Positions 42,847 to 55,166 of a stretch of 64,000 bases of DNA are shown here, one piece after another. The number at the start of each line of letters is the position of its first letter. Positions within the stretch are counted from its first letter, which is position 1. The DNA lies in NCBI RefSeq assembly GCF_900101125.1, contig NZ_FNFL01000003.1, forward strand, positions 434,001 to 498,000. Reading direction: 5' to 3'. Source of the DNA: Sediminibacillus albus. GTDB lineage: Bacteria > Bacillota > Bacilli > Bacillales > Amphibacillaceae. The position numbers and the translations under genes were made by a program. The notes below the pieces were generated by a model. That model worked only from the letters and a program-made list of their open reading frames with translations. It was not told the DNA's origin and made no database searches.

Positions 42847-44295
42847 TTAGAAAAGATTTGCCGGGTTTTGTAAGGAACCGTTCTTGTACACTTCAAAGTG
42901 CAAATGCACGCCGGTTGAATTCCCAGTAGAACCCATTACCCCTATTTTACTACCTTTCGTAACTGTTTGTCCAGCACTGGTACTAATCGAAGCCAAATGT
43001 GCATAAACAGTGCGGTAGCCGTTTTTATGGTCAATGATTACCTTGTTGCCATAACCACCGCCGTCCCATCCTGCTGAGACTACAACTCCGTTATCTGCAG
43101 CAAGGATTGAACGATTGCTGACACCTGCTATGTCGATACCTTTATGGTGTGAACCCCATCTTTGCCCGACATGGCTGGTAATACTGCCTCCGACAGCAGG
43201 CCACTGAAAGGAGCCGCTACCTTTCGTCTCTTTTACTTTTGTTCCTTTAATAACTATTTCTTTTACTGGTTCGCTTATCGTTTTTTCGTCAATAACCTGC
43301 TTCGAAACAATCTGGCCGTTTTTCTTTTCAATCGCATATGTTACCTCTTTTGTTCCGGTCTTTCCTTCTTGTTTTACTTCCGTCTCGCCTTTATAAAGCT
43401 TATCAGAATCAACGGTTTCCTGCTCATAGGCGATCGTTTCTTCCTCGACAGCTTCTTCCTCCGCAATCACATGCAAAAACGGCTGGTGGTTTGTTACCTG
43501 GATCTCCTGGTCGATTTGCAGCAAGGATTCTTCGGTTAAATCAGGGTTCAACTTAAGCAATTCATCTATATCCAAGTTATACTTGCTGGCAATTTCACCT
43601 AGCACTTCGCCTTCTTTAACGTAATGGACCGTTTCTTTGGCAGTGCCTTTCTGCAACAAGTCCATTGCTTGTTTTTCATCCAGTATTTCACCAAAGTCTG
43701 CCTTATCTTCCACATAGGAAATCTCTTCTGAAAGCTTCACTTTCTTAACCACCGATTCGCCAGCGGCTAAATCCGTGTCTGCTGATTCTTCTTCTGCCAG
43801 CTTTTCGAGACTATCAGTATCTACATACTTTTGTTTATATTTAGTCAGAACGTCCTCTGCTGCTTGTTTACTTTTAAAGGGACCGATCATATCGTCGCCT
43901 ATTTTCAGTTGGTATGCTTTTGCCTTTACAGTCAGCTGACTATCCAATGCTTCTGTTATCTGTTCTTCGTCTGTCGAAGGATCAAAGACCTTTTCAGGGA
44001 CGTAGGTAATTTCCTGGGCCGTTGTCAGCGAGAATCCCTCAACCTTTTCCTGTTCATTTACCAGCATGTCATTGACAAACCCCTCGATGGTTTCTTTGTC
44101 ATCTACCGTTCCTACATGCTCTCCATCCAAATAAACATGAAAAATAGTAGCAAGTTCATCTTCTGCAGCATGGGCGACATTAAAAGTCAGGCCAATACCA
44201 AGCAAGGCAATGACAGCTGCTTTCGTGAAAATCTTCGCTGTTTTTTTTCTAGTTGCATTCGCGTGCTGCTTCTTTCCATCCTTCATCTTCCACAT
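42847..44295 (-). CDS. M23 peptidoglycan endopeptidase with LysM and G5 domains
   Basis: 482 residues. N-terminal signal/membrane segment (AAVIALLGIGLTFNVAHAAE), a long helical/beta spacer, LysM (about 225-270: VHYVKEGEVLGEIASKYNLD), G5 (about 285-350: TEVKQEGKTGTKEVTYAIEK) and M23 catalytic domain with zinc ligands in HHKGIDIAG, VYAHLASI and HLHFEVYKNG. It would cut peptide cross-links of the wall; it adjoins walR, whose regulon covers such enzymes. AGGAGG upstream of ATG. Confidence 0.93.
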   Translation of the reverse strand: MWKMKDGKKQHANATRKKTAKIFTKAAVIALLGIGLTFNVAHAAEDELATIFHVYLDGEHVGTVDDKETIEGFVNDMLVNEQEKVEGFSLTTAQEITYVPEKVFDPSTDEEQITEALDSQLTVKAKAYQLKIGDDMIGPFKSKQAAEDVLTKYKQKYVDTDSLEKLAEEESADTDLAAGESVVKKVKLSEEISYVEDKADFGEILDEKQAMDLLQKGTAKETVHYVKEGEVLGEIASKYNLDIDELLKLNPDLTEESLLQIDQEIQVTNHQPFLHVIAEEEAVEEETIAYEQETVDSDKLYKGETEVKQEGKTGTKEVTYAIEKKNGQIVSKQVIDEKTISEPVKEIVIKGTKVKETKGSGSFQWPAVGGSITSHVGQRWGSHHKGIDIAGVSNRSILAADNGVVVSAGWDGGGYGNKVIIDHKNGYRTVYAHLASISTSAGQTVTKGSKIGVMGSTGNSTGVHLHFEVYKNGSLQNPANLF

Positions 44296-44559
44296 AGCCA
44301 GTGTCCTCCTAAATCGTTCCGTTCTATATCCGAGTCTATTATTACACTATCTTAATCTACCATAGGTAATAGAGAGAATGACACCGTTTCTGGACAGATG
44401 TAAACAAACTGTATAAAAGCTGGGAAAAATAACCTAGTTAGCCAGCTTTTAAGCGCTCTATTAGTGTATTAGGTTAAATAAAGTGTAAAATTACTATTTA
44501 CTATGCTGTAAATTTTTCATTTTTGTTACAAAACTATCTCTAAATAACAACAACCCAAG
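44296..44559. other. intergenic, promoter side of the M23 gene
   Basis: AT-rich; a WalR-type repeat could be expected but I could not confirm one. Nothing else seen. Confidence 0.35.
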
Positions 44560-45290
44560 AGAAAGTCCGTTTAAAAGTAAGCAAAAAAAGGTATTGTACT
44601 AGTTTTTGATGTATCCATGTGGTTAAAAAAGGTTAGGACACAACATACATCCACTTGCAAAAGCCGAATGGTTACCGAATAGGAAGTTTTAAAAGACATC
44701 TTAAAGCATTCGATTGATGATGCTATGGATATAAACGGAGCTGTAACAGTTGGTGATACCTTAATAACGTGTCTCAAGTAAATCTTAAGCATTTGTGTAC
44801 TGCTGAAAACAGACGCAGACTCAGTGGAGGAAATCCACGGAGACTCCTGCGGGAGGGAAGGCCTCGGTGAGACCCCGCAGAGTGCAAGCTCGAGGAGGCT
44901 CACCAGCCGCCCGCGGAAAGCGTAGTGGATTTCCGCAGCGGTCGTTATGCAAGGTAGTGAGAACAGCCGTATCAGCGCAGGCAGAATGCGTAGACTCCCC
45001 GTGGAACAGCACGAGTGTGCAGACCTCGGAAGAAGCCATTTCTGCTTCTGAGGACAAGCTTCGGCAGCGACTCATCGCACGCAGAAAATGCCTCCTTATT
45101 TTTCAAGGAGGCTGAGGCCGTTGAGGCCGTGCCTACGAAAAGCGAAATATGCTGCCTGAGCAAGTTGAAGCATCCAATCTTGTTAGAAGGAAGAAATAGA
45201 GTATATTAAGCTGTAGAAAAAAATCGAACGAGTTCGAATCCTAAGGATTTCGAATCATCGTTCGATTATTGCTTTAGCTTTTGTCCCAAG
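44560..45290. repeat. dispersed intergenic repeat, copy B (longest)
   Basis: Contains GGTTAGGACACAACATACATCC (in part), the GC-rich module at about 44838-44935, a second GC-rich module with GAGGCTGAGGCCGT, and a nested tail hairpin at about 45222-45267 (AATCGAACGA..TCGTTCGATT around TTCGAATCCTAAGGATTTCGAA-like inner arms). The tail probably terminates purA. ORFs in it are artefacts of the GC-rich repeat. Confidence 0.85.
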
Positions 45291-45309
45291 CTCTGGGTAT
45301 TTTCATCTA

Positions 45310-46617
<1,308 letters not shown>

Positions 46618-46753
46618 TTATTTATTAGTTGTTAATTCCAAAGTAAGTTTACCAACCCAAAACAACAATGTCAATTGTATATACGAACATTACAAACGAA
46701 AATCAATTCTTTGTTCGTGAATACAACAGGTATTGTTCTGCTCCTTCCATAAT

Positions 46754-46781
46754 AAAAAGCAGACTGTCTCGTCTGCTTTTT
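46754..46781 (-). terminator. terminator after dnaC
   Basis: AAAAAGCAGAC (46754-46764) and GTCTGCTTTTT (46771-46781), 6-nt loop; T run on either strand. Confidence 0.85.
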
Positions 46782-46805
46782 ATAGTTTACTCTATATGCT
46801 TAAGA

Positions 46806-48182
46806 TTAACCGCCGGCTGCTCCAACAGGCGGGATGTCACTTTCTTGATAGCGGTGGTCTAAGTCGACGAACTTATTATATTCTTTTACGAATGCTAATT
46901 CGACGGTACCGACCGGACCGTTACGCTGCTTGGCGAGGATGATTTCAATGATGTTCTGTTTCTCGGATTCCTGATCGTAGTAGTCATCCCTATATAAGAA
47001 GCCTACGATATCTGCATCCTGCTCAATACTTCCTGATTCTCTTAAGTCGGACATCATCGGACGCTTGTCCTGACGAGATTCAACCCCACGGGAAAGCTGG
47101 GACAAAGCAATCAAAGGTACATTTAATTCTCTGGCTAGCGCTTTTAAGGAACGGGATATTTCCGAAACTTCCTGCTGCCTGTTTTCTTTCGAGTTGGCAC
47201 TTCCCTGAATCAATTGCAAGTAATCAATCAAAATCATTCCAAGCCCATGCTCCTGCTTCAACCTTCTGCATTTACTTCTAATATCGCTGACACGGATGCC
47301 CGGTGTATCATCAATAAAAATGCCGGCGTTGGACAGGCTCCCCATTGCCATCGTCAGCTTGCTCCAATCCTCAGCTTCCAGCTTTCCTGTCCGAAGCCGC
47401 TGGGCGTCGATATTCCCTTCCGCACACAGCATACGGGACACCAATTGTTCCGCACCCATTTCCAAGCTGAAGATAGCTACATTCTCTTCCGTATGGATGG
47501 AAACGTTCTGGGCGATATTTAAGGCAAATGCCGTTTTACCAACCGATGGACGAGCAGCAATGATAATTAAATCGTTACGCTGAAAACCGGACGTCATTTG
47601 ATCTAAGTCACGGTAGCCAGTGGCTATTCCGGTTACAGTTTCGTCATGGTGGTGCAATTGTTCGATGTTGTCATAAACCTCGATCAATACATCCTTAATA
47701 TTTTGAAAAGCTCCCGAGTTTTTCCGCTGCGAAACTTCCAATATACTTTTCTCTGCATCGTTCAGGACGTCGCTTACCTCATCCTCTTTCGAAAAACTGT
47801 CCGTGACGATATCTGTCGCTGTCCGTATTAATCGTCTCAACAATGCTTTTTCTTCAACTATCTTACTATAGTATTCTATATTTGCCGCCGTAGGTACCGA
47901 GTTTGCCAGATCACTTAAATACGAAACCCCGCCAATCTCATCAAGTATCTTTGTGTTCGATAGAGCAGTAGTCACCGTAACCAGGTCGATCGGTTCTCCT
48001 TTATCGGATAAGCTTGTCATTACACCGAAAATACGCTGGTGGCTTGCCCGGTAAAAATCGTCCGGCACTAAAATTTCTGAGGCTCTTGATAAAGCTTCCG
48101 GTTCTAAAAAAACCGCCCCAAGAACAGCTTGTTCAGCTTCAATGTTATGAGGCGGTGTACGATCGTTCCATTGTTCATTCAT
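46806..48182 (-). CDS. dnaC: replicative DNA helicase (DnaB type; DnaC in Bacillus)
   Basis: 458 residues: N-terminal primase-interaction domain (PPHNIEAEQAVLGAVFLEPE), linker, RecA-like domain with Walker A IIAARPSVGKTAFALNIA, Walker B GMILIDYLQLI and DnaB motif VPLIALSQLSRGVESR. Hexameric 5'-3' helicase of the replisome. Follows rplI as in B. subtilis. Confidence 0.98.
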   Translation of the reverse strand: MNEQWNDRTPPHNIEAEQAVLGAVFLEPEALSRASEILVPDDFYRASHQRIFGVMTSLSDKGEPIDLVTVTTALSNTKILDEIGGVSYLSDLANSVPTAANIEYYSKIVEEKALLRRLIRTATDIVTDSFSKEDEVSDVLNDAEKSILEVSQRKNSGAFQNIKDVLIEVYDNIEQLHHHDETVTGIATGYRDLDQMTSGFQRNDLIIIAARPSVGKTAFALNIAQNVSIHTEENVAIFSLEMGAEQLVSRMLCAEGNIDAQRLRTGKLEAEDWSKLTMAMGSLSNAGIFIDDTPGIRVSDIRSKCRRLKQEHGLGMILIDYLQLIQGSANSKENRQQEVSEISRSLKALARELNVPLIALSQLSRGVESRQDKRPMMSDLRESGSIEQDADIVGFLYRDDYYDQESEKQNIIEIILAKQRNGPVGTVELAFVKEYNKFVDLDHRYQESDIPPVGAAGG

Positions 48183-48310
48183 ACCTTTATCTTTTCCTCC
48201 TTTGCTTGGAAAAGGAAGCGAGCTGCCGCCAGAGCCAGCAGCCCCTTCTTTGAAGACTTCTCATGCTGTTGAATGTTTAAAAATTCCTTTAACGGATGAT
48301 CCGCTCTAGT

Positions 48311-48760
48311 TTACTTCGCTTCAGCAACGTGAACCTTCACTGTTCCGGATACTTCTGGATGAATTTTCACAGGAACATTCGTATATCCAAGTGCTCGAAT
48401 CGGTTCATCTAATTCAATCTTCCGTTTATCTATCTTTATCTTATGGTTTTTCTTAAGCTCTTCAGAGATTTGTTTGCTTGTAATCGAGCCGAACAACCGG
48501 CCGCCTTCTCCAGATTTGGCTGTCAATTCGACGGTAAGGCTTTCTAGCTTTTCTTTTAGTTGTTTCGCCTCTTCTACTTCTTCTTGTTCTTTTTGCTGTT
48601 CTTTATTTTGTTTTGCTTCCAAGGCCTTCATATTTCCAGCAGTTGCCTCTTCTGCTAAATTGTTTTTCAATAGATAATTACGGGCATAACCGTCTGATAC
48701 GTTCTTTACTTCTCCGCGTTTTCCTTTACCCTTTACGTCTTTTAAGAAAATTACTTTCAT
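48311..48760 (-). CDS. rplI: 50S ribosomal protein L9
   Basis: 149 residues, [20 protein letters not shown] and [16 protein letters not shown] being the L9 signature, then a long central helix and C-terminal RNA-binding domain. Its ATG overlaps the gdpP stop by 4 nt. Confidence 0.98.
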   Translation of the reverse strand: MKVIFLKDVKGKGKRGEVKNVSDGYARNYLLKNNLAEEATAGNMKALEAKQNKEQQKEQEEVEEAKQLKEKLESLTVELTAKSGEGGRLFGSITSKQISEELKKNHKIKIDKRKIELDEPIRALGYTNVPVKIHPEVSGTVKVHVAEAK

Positions 48761-50730
48761 TCTGAAGTTCCCCCTTCAAAGTATTCATCGATAATTTCCT
48801 TCAGCTGGCTTGTTGCATCTTCTACAGATGAATCATCCAGCTGCGTTGCAGCGTTTGTTAAATGTCCGCCGCCATTCATCCGTTCCATAATGACCTGTAC
48901 ATTCACGTCGCCCAACGACCTGGCACTTATACCAATTCGATTGTCTGCCCTTTCCGAGATAACAAAAGAGGCTACGATTCCACTCATTGTTAGTAGTGTA
49001 TCAGCGGCCTGGGCAATCACAACCGGCCCGAATGTTTCTCCAGGATCTCCCGTTGAGATAGCAATGCCGTCCCGATATATGTGAGTGTGTTCGATTAAAC
49101 GGCTTCGCTTCACGTAAATTTCCAGGTCTTCTTTCATGAATTTCTGGACAAGAACCGTATCCGCACCCTTGGACCTTAAATAGGATGCTGCGTCGAATGT
49201 CCGTGATCCCGTTCTGAGGGTGAAACTCTTCGTATCTACAATAATGCCTGCTAGTAAAGCTGTCGATTCAAGCATGGTCAGCTTCAAATTCTTAGGCTGG
49301 TACTCGAGTAACTCGGTTACCAATTCAGCCGTTGATGAAGCATAAGGCTCCATATAGACTAGCGTAGGGTGGTTTATAAACTCTTCTGCACGTCTATGAT
49401 GATCGATGACCACGACATGCTCTGTCTTACTGAGCAGCTTCTCTTCTGCGACCATAGAAGGTTTATGGGTATCCACCACGACCAGCAATGTGTTCTTCGT
49501 AACAGTATCCAATGCGGTATCCGGATCTACAAAGTAAGAACGCAGCTCTTCGTTTTCATTTATTTCTTCGACCAAACGCTGGACGCCAGTATCCACATCC
49601 TCCGGGTCCATGATAATCCGGCCCTCTACATCACTTGCCTGGGCAATTTTCAGGATACCTATGGCAGCTCCTATCGAATCCATGTCTGGAGACTTGTGGC
49701 CCATGATTAACACTTTGTCGCTCTCCCGGACCAGCTGGGTCATAGCATGCGAGATCACCCGCGCCCTGACTCTCGTCCGTTTTTCCATAGGATTCGTTTT
49801 TCCGCCATAAAAACGGACCTTCCCTGATTCCTCTTTAATGGTAACCTGGTCGCCTCCGCGTCCGAGGGCAAGATCAAGGCTTGACTGGGCAAGTTCTCCT
49901 AAGTTAGGTAAAGATACTCCGCCAAGCCCAATTCCGATGCTCAACGTCAGCGGTACGTTTTTATCTGAAATCAATTCCCTGACTTCATCCAATATCTCGA
50001 ATTTCGTTTTTTCCAGCTGATTTAAAATCTGCTGATTCATAACTGCCAGGAATCGCTCCTGCGAAGTTCTTTTTAAATAAATACCGTATTCTGTCGACCA
50101 CTCATTCAAAATTGATGTTACTTTTGAATTGATCTGGCTCTTCGCGGTATCATCCATGGCTTGCGTGATTTCTTCATAGTTATCCAGAAAGATAATGCCA
50201 AGCACTGTTTGTTCATTGTGGTACAGATTCTGGATTTCCGTCTGCTTGGTCCGGTCAAAAAAGTATAACAATCGTTCATCCTTTTTGATTAGTACCTGGA
50301 ATTTATAATCCTCCATTGGCAGCCAAATCTCGTGGTTATCCTCCTTTACCTTTAAAACAAGGTCTTCGGATAGTTCATTTAACGATTTACCAACAAGGGA
50401 ATCCTCTTCCTTCAGCCTATTCATATATGGATTGGTCCATTCGATGGCATAGTCCTCACTATATAATACAATACCAATCGGCATTTCGAGAAGCGCCTCT
50501 TCTCCCACCTTTTTAACACGGTAAGAGAGTGTTGATATATATTCTTCCGTTTCGTTAATCATCATTAATTCTTGTCGATAGCTATAATATAAAGAAAAAG
50601 CTAAAAATACTGTCATAATTAAGCCAAGCATCCACTGGTAATACCAAAGAAACCCGAGGAATACCAAGGATAAGATATAGATAAACCATAGATGGCTGCC
50701 CATTGTTGGCTTTTTAAATAATTCTGGCAT
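48757..50730 (-). CDS. gdpP: cyclic-di-AMP phosphodiesterase GdpP
   Basis: 657 residues: two N-terminal helices, a PAS domain (about 85-150), a degenerate GGDEF domain (about 170-300) and DHH/DHHA1 domains with [31 protein letters not shown] and [14 protein letters not shown]-terminal [12 protein letters not shown]. It breaks c-di-AMP to pApA, tuning osmotic and wall homeostasis. Confidence 0.97.
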   Translation of the reverse strand: MPELFKKPTMGSHLWFIYILSLVFLGFLWYYQWMLGLIMTVFLAFSLYYSYRQELMMINETEEYISTLSYRVKKVGEEALLEMPIGIVLYSEDYAIEWTNPYMNRLKEEDSLVGKSLNELSEDLVLKVKEDNHEIWLPMEDYKFQVLIKKDERLLYFFDRTKQTEIQNLYHNEQTVLGIIFLDNYEEITQAMDDTAKSQINSKVTSILNEWSTEYGIYLKRTSQERFLAVMNQQILNQLEKTKFEILDEVRELISDKNVPLTLSIGIGLGGVSLPNLGELAQSSLDLALGRGGDQVTIKEESGKVRFYGGKTNPMEKRTRVRARVISHAMTQLVRESDKVLIMGHKSPDMDSIGAAIGILKIAQASDVEGRIIMDPEDVDTGVQRLVEEINENEELRSYFVDPDTALDTVTKNTLLVVVDTHKPSMVAEEKLLSKTEHVVVIDHHRRAEEFINHPTLVYMEPYASSTAELVTELLEYQPKNLKLTMLESTALLAGIIVDTKSFTLRTGSRTFDAASYLRSKGADTVLVQKFMKEDLEIYVKRSRLIEHTHIYRDGIAISTGDPGETFGPVVIAQAADTLLTMSGIVASFVISERADNRIGISARSLGDVNVQVIMERMNGGGHLTNAATQLDDSSVEDATSQLKEIIDEYFEGGTSE

Positions 50731-50760
50731 GAAAGTCAGCTCCTAAACCCTTTTCTGAGC

Positions 50761-51705
50761 TTATTTTTTATCATTGGCGATTCTATCCCGTAAAGAGAAT
50801 CCTAAATCAATTATACCTAAGATTCGCAGAAGATACAGTCCTATAAAGGGAAAAAGAATCGTAATAATTATAGTAATAATTGGAATCGCTTTTGATTTTC
50901 CCTTTTTAAAAGTATAAAAGAAGATAAATGATAATCCTTGCAAGGCAACAAATATTCCTGCCAGATTGGTGACATTTACAGCTCCTACATACCATAGGCT
51001 TTCAGTATCTCCGTATAACCAGGTGACTACAAGGGCTGCAAAATAAATCCACACTAACGAGACCGGCAGGCGGAATTCCCTAAACGGAGGAAACGCCAAT
51101 TCCCGCTTGTCCAATAGACGCAGCGTTTTGTAGCCGATCCACTGGCTGGCCAAGCCTAGCAGCATAGCAATCACTACTAAAATGACTGGCAGTAAATCAA
51201 GGATTTGCCTCATTTGATCTGTGATTGTTTGAAGGTTTTCCGAACTGAACGCCATTCCGAAATCCGTTAGAATCTGTTGGCTTTGTTCAATAGATTCATT
51301 TATCGACTTATTCATTTCGCTGATTATATTGAGGCTAAACAGCCATTGGACAGTTAAAAACGTCAAAACCAGACCGATAACAAATCCTACGGTTCCTCTG
51401 GCCCAAGTCTCATAAGCTGTCAAGTTTTGAGATACTGCACTGCCGATCATCAGGCCGCCAATCACTGTCAGTAACACTAGCGGCAGTGCTGCTAAGGATA
51501 GTATCAAGACAGATGCCAATCCAATGATGACAGCCAGTCCTGAAGCACTTTTCCATCCATGCCTTGCTGTAAAAACAATGAATGGTAAAGGTAACAAAAA
51601 CAGCGTGACAATTTCAATCAGTGGAACAAATAATGTGACAAATAACAATAGTATATATAGAACAGCAATGACTGCTCCCTCTTTTATTAAGTTTTGGTTG
51701 TCCAT
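50761..51705 (-). CDS. yybS: YybS family membrane protein (DUF2232)
   Basis: 314 residues with about eight membrane segments in the S-component-like layout of DUF2232. Located 30 nt upstream of gdpP as in B. subtilis. Function unknown. Confidence 0.92.
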   Translation of the reverse strand: MDNQNLIKEGAVIAVLYILLLFVTLFVPLIEIVTLFLLPLPFIVFTARHGWKSASGLAVIIGLASVLILSLAALPLVLLTVIGGLMIGSAVSQNLTAYETWARGTVGFVIGLVLTFLTVQWLFSLNIISEMNKSINESIEQSQQILTDFGMAFSSENLQTITDQMRQILDLLPVILVVIAMLLGLASQWIGYKTLRLLDKRELAFPPFREFRLPVSLVWIYFAALVVTWLYGDTESLWYVGAVNVTNLAGIFVALQGLSFIFFYTFKKGKSKAIPIITIIITILFPFIGLYLLRILGIIDLGFSLRDRIANDKK

Positions 51706-51801
51706 GCAGCGGCACCTCTTTTTCCACTCGCTTCTTAATTACATGATAACATGCTAGCAATAGGATTCTTTTTTTATGCGGCCCAGATCCTCTGCCCTGT
51801 T

Positions 51802-51835
51802 AGAAAAAGCACAGCAAATACGCTGTGCTTTTTCT
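51802..51835. terminator. strong hairpin in the yybS-HAD intergenic region
   Basis: AGAAAAAGCACAGC (51802-51815) and its perfect complement (51822-51835), 6-nt loop. It lies between divergently transcribed genes, so it may be an attenuator or the remains of a lost gene's terminator. Confidence 0.7.
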
Positions 51836-52068
51836 TATCGTCAAATGGCCTGTTCTGCCATAAACCATAGAGAGCAAAAGACCACTAACCTAATGAAATC
51901 CACTAACCGATTATAAACGACCAGAGGGTGTTTTTACAAATCAAACTATCTTTTGTTATGTCTAATTGGCAGGTGTTACAAATTATTTGGCAATATTGCA
52001 TAGCTGTTTACTTCCAGCGGTTTTCCCTGTAAGCTGTTTTTAATTAAACTAGAAAAGGAGAAGCCCCG
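51836..52068. other. promoter region of the HAD gene
   Basis: AT-rich, no ORF. Nothing further recognised apart from the ribosome site before 52069. Confidence 0.35.
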
Positions 52069-52860
52069 ATGATTAAAGCGATTTTCTTTGATTTGGATGA
52101 CACCTTGCTATGGGACAAAAAAAGTGTCAAAGAGGCATTTAAAGCGACCTGCCTGGCCGCCCATGATAAATATGGGATAGACGCAAGCCTTCTGGAAGAA
52201 AAAGTGAGAGAAAAAGCCAGTGAGGTATATGCTGGGTATGATACATATGAGTTCACACAGCTAATTGGCATAAACCCTTTTGAAGGGTTATGGGGTGAGT
52301 TTCTGGACGACGGAGAAAATTTCCGGAAAATGAGCCAGTTAATGCCAGATTACCGTAAACAAGCCTGGGCAAAGGGTCTGCAAGCAGTTGGCATAAACGA
52401 TGCCACACTAGCTGCCGAGTTAGCCGAGCGATTTCCAAAGGAAAGAAAAAAACACCCATATATATATGAAGAAACCTTTCAAGTTCTCGATCAGCTAAAA
52501 GAGAGTTACCAGTTGATACTGCTAACCAATGGTTCTCCTGATCTACAGCATACCAAGCTGCAGCTTTCTCCTGAAATTCCCCCGTATTTTGACCAGATTG
52601 TAATATCAGGGGACTTTGGAAAAGGGAAACCAGATCCTGCTATCTTTGAACATGCATTACAGTTCGTTTCTGCAGAAAAGGATGAAGTCCTGATGGTAGG
52701 TGATAACTTGATGACTGACATTTTAGGTGCTTCACGGGCGGGTATTACTTCTGTATGGATCAACAGGCAGGAAGCTCAAGCAAAGGAAGTTATCCCTAGT
52801 TATGAGATCACTAGTCTCGACGAGTTATTTCCCATTATTCAACAATTAAACAAACGCTGA
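52069..52860 (+). CDS. HAD-superfamily hydrolase
   Basis: 263 residues. Motif I FFDLDDTLLWD, motif II ILLTNGSPDL, motif III Lys in GKGKPDPAIF, motif IV VMVGDNLMTDILGA (read LMVGDN). The helical cap is of the C1 type used by phosphatases of the YfnB/phosphoglycolate group; substrate cannot be told. AAAAGGAG before ATG. Confidence 0.9.
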   Translation: MIKAIFFDLDDTLLWDKKSVKEAFKATCLAAHDKYGIDASLLEEKVREKASEVYAGYDTYEFTQLIGINPFEGLWGEFLDDGENFRKMSQLMPDYRKQAWAKGLQAVGINDATLAAELAERFPKERKKHPYIYEETFQVLDQLKESYQLILLTNGSPDLQHTKLQLSPEIPPYFDQIVISGDFGKGKPDPAIFEHALQFVSAEKDEVLMVGDNLMTDILGASRAGITSVWINRQEAQAKEVIPSYEITSLDELFPIIQQLNKR

Positions 52861-53390
52861 GGTTGGGGCATAACATACATCCACAGGCAAAAACCGAACG
52901 AAAACAGCATAGGAAATCTTCAAAGGCCATCTTCAAGCATTCATTGTCGACGAAAAGGAATATATATGGCGATTAACAGTATTATCGGAGAAGCGCTAGT
53001 ACTGCGCTGCGGAAATACACTACGCTTTCCGCGGGCGGCTGGTGAGCCTCCTCGAGCTTGCGCTCTGCGGGGTCTCACCGAGGCCTTTTCTCCCGCAGGT
53101 GTCTCCGGGGATTTCCTCCACTGAAATTCTGGGACTGTTTTCAACCAACAGCCCTATCATCGCAGCCAAAAATGGCTCCTTTATTTTCAAGGGGGCTGAA
53201 GCCATGCCCGCGGAAAGCGAAGTATTCTGTCGGCGCAAGTAAGTACTGAGCCTTGTTTGAAGGATGAAATAGAGTTGTCACTGTGTCCGCAGGTTATATT
53301 AAACAATAGAAAAGAAAATCGAGCGAGCTCGAATCCTAAGGATTTCGAATCATCGTTCGATTTTTGCTTTAGCCAGGGACTACCAGTGAC
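52859..53390. repeat. dispersed intergenic repeat, copy C
   Basis: Begins GGTTGGGGCATAACATACAT right at the HAD stop, holds the GC-rich module in inverted orientation (about 53010-53122) and the tail hairpin AATCGAGCGAG...TCGTTCGATTT (about 53315-53363). Its small ORFs are not genes. Confidence 0.85.
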
Positions 53391-53518
53391 TTGAGGGGCT
53401 TCCCTCCCTGCTCCTTCAATAAGTCTAGCTCAAAAAGAAGAACCATCTTTTTGGCTTTCCTTTATCTTGAACAGGTCAGTCCATCCCCTTCGTCACTATC
53501 GGTGTCCTACGCTTTTCT

Positions 53519-55105
53519 TTATAAATCAATGGCGGTTACGTGGTAGATGTCGGTTAGTTCTTTTAATTCATTTAATCCGTTTTCCTCCAAATGTTTGTCT
53601 ATGGTCAGCATCATGATTGCATCTCCACCGGCATTTGATCGGCCTACCTGCATCGTCGCTATATTGATATCCTGCTGTGCTAACAGGCTCCCGACTCTAC
53701 CGATAGCTCCCGGCTGGTCTTTATGGTGAATAAAGACCATATGGCCTGCTGGTGTGACATCGACACTGTAATTATCGACTTTGACTATTCTAGGGCCAAA
53801 GCCATTGAGCAATGTTCCAGAAACCCGCCGTTTCCCAGATTTTGTTTTTACCTCAACTGTCAGCAAATTGGTGAATCCTTTGGTTGATGAAGTTTTATGT
53901 TCATTGACAGTAATCCCCTTGCGGTCCGCTAAATAAGTTGCATTTACATCATTAACATGGTCACCTAAATGCCTTTTCAACAGCCCTTTTACCGTATTCC
54001 TCGTCAAGGGGGCTACTTCTACTTCCGTCAGATCGCCAGAGTAATAGATATTGATCTCTTCTGTAACCTCTTTGGTAAGATCGGTCAGAAAGGCGCCTAG
54101 TTTTTCTGCTAGGTCGAAATAAGGTGCGATTTTATTCATGATTTCCTTTGGAACAGATGGAAGATTAACCGGATTTCGTGCCAATCCTCCATTTAAAAAG
54201 CTCGCTACATCGTGGCTGACATCGATTGCTACATTCTCTTGGGCTTCCACCGTGCTGGCACCTAAATGAGGTGTAGCTATTACTTCTGGTAATTCTAATA
54301 ATTTATGGTCCTGAATCGGTTCTTCTTCAAATACATCCAAAGCAGCTCCTGCTACTTTGCCATTTTTAATGGCATCGTATAAGTCATCTTCGTTAATAAT
54401 ACCTCCACGCGCACAGTTAACAATTTGGACACCGTCCTTCATAGATTGAAAGGCTTCCTTGTCGATTAGATGCCTAGTTTCTTTTAATAAAGGCGTGTGG
54501 ACAGTGATGAAATCAGCGTCTTGTAAGACTTCCTGCAGTGTGCCATAGCCTATGCCCATTTTTTCTGCTTTTTCCTCGGTTAAAAATGGATCGTAGGCCT
54601 TGATGTTCATCCGCTGCCCTTTCGCCCGGGCAGCAACTTCCGCTCCAATCCGGCCAAGCCCTACAATACCGAGCGTTTTATTTTTTAATTCTACACCGAT
54701 ATATTTTTTTCTATCCCACTTATGATTTTTCAGCGCATAATAGGCCTGCGGAATATTCCTGGCCAAAGACATAATCATTGCCATCGTATGTTCTGCTGCC
54801 GAATTAGTATTCCCATCCGGTGCATTGACAACGATGATTCCATGCTCGGTGGCTGCCTCTAAATCAATATTATCAACTCCTACCCCGGCGCGTCCGACAA
54901 TTTTCAATTTGGCAGCTTTGCTGATTAGCTCTCTTGTAACCTCTGTTTGGCTTCTTACTAATAGCGCGTCAAATTCAGAGATCCGCTCTGCAAGCTCGTC
55001 TGGCGAAAGGCCGGTTTCCATTACCACATGGATATTCTCTGCTTCTCGAAGAGGTTGAATTCCTTCTTCACTTAATGGGTCACTGATTAATATCCTAAAA
55101 GTCAT
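53519..55105 (-). CDS. serA: D-3-phosphoglycerate dehydrogenase
   Basis: 528 residues from ATG 55105 ([18 protein letters not shown] upstream). First step of serine synthesis. NAD domain [19 protein letters not shown], catalytic [13 protein letters not shown] and [15 protein letters not shown], then an intervening domain and a C-terminal ACT domain ([20 protein letters not shown]) for allosteric control. Follows the class V aminotransferase and shares its T-box. Confidence 0.97.
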   Translation of the reverse strand: MTFRILISDPLSEEGIQPLREAENIHVVMETGLSPDELAERISEFDALLVRSQTEVTRELISKAAKLKIVGRAGVGVDNIDLEAATEHGIIVVNAPDGNTNSAAEHTMAMIMSLARNIPQAYYALKNHKWDRKKYIGVELKNKTLGIVGLGRIGAEVAARAKGQRMNIKAYDPFLTEEKAEKMGIGYGTLQEVLQDADFITVHTPLLKETRHLIDKEAFQSMKDGVQIVNCARGGIINEDDLYDAIKNGKVAGAALDVFEEEPIQDHKLLELPEVIATPHLGASTVEAQENVAIDVSHDVASFLNGGLARNPVNLPSVPKEIMNKIAPYFDLAEKLGAFLTDLTKEVTEEINIYYSGDLTEVEVAPLTRNTVKGLLKRHLGDHVNDVNATYLADRKGITVNEHKTSSTKGFTNLLTVEVKTKSGKRRVSGTLLNGFGPRIVKVDNYSVDVTPAGHMVFIHHKDQPGAIGRVGSLLAQQDINIATMQVGRSNAGGDAIMMLTIDKHLEENGLNELKELTDIYHVTAIDL

Positions 55106-55166
55106 CCTTGATCCTCCTACGAAATTTATTCTGACATTCAAAATCTATGAAACTCATGGTAAGAAA

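Noticed and set aside
44571-45209. Several overlapping ORFs of 60-110 codons in the repeat regions (also 31372-31776, 52941-53249, 35348-35621)
   Set aside because: They lie in GC-rich repeat DNA, on both strands at once, without ribosome sites; GC-rich sequence lacks stop codons by chance.
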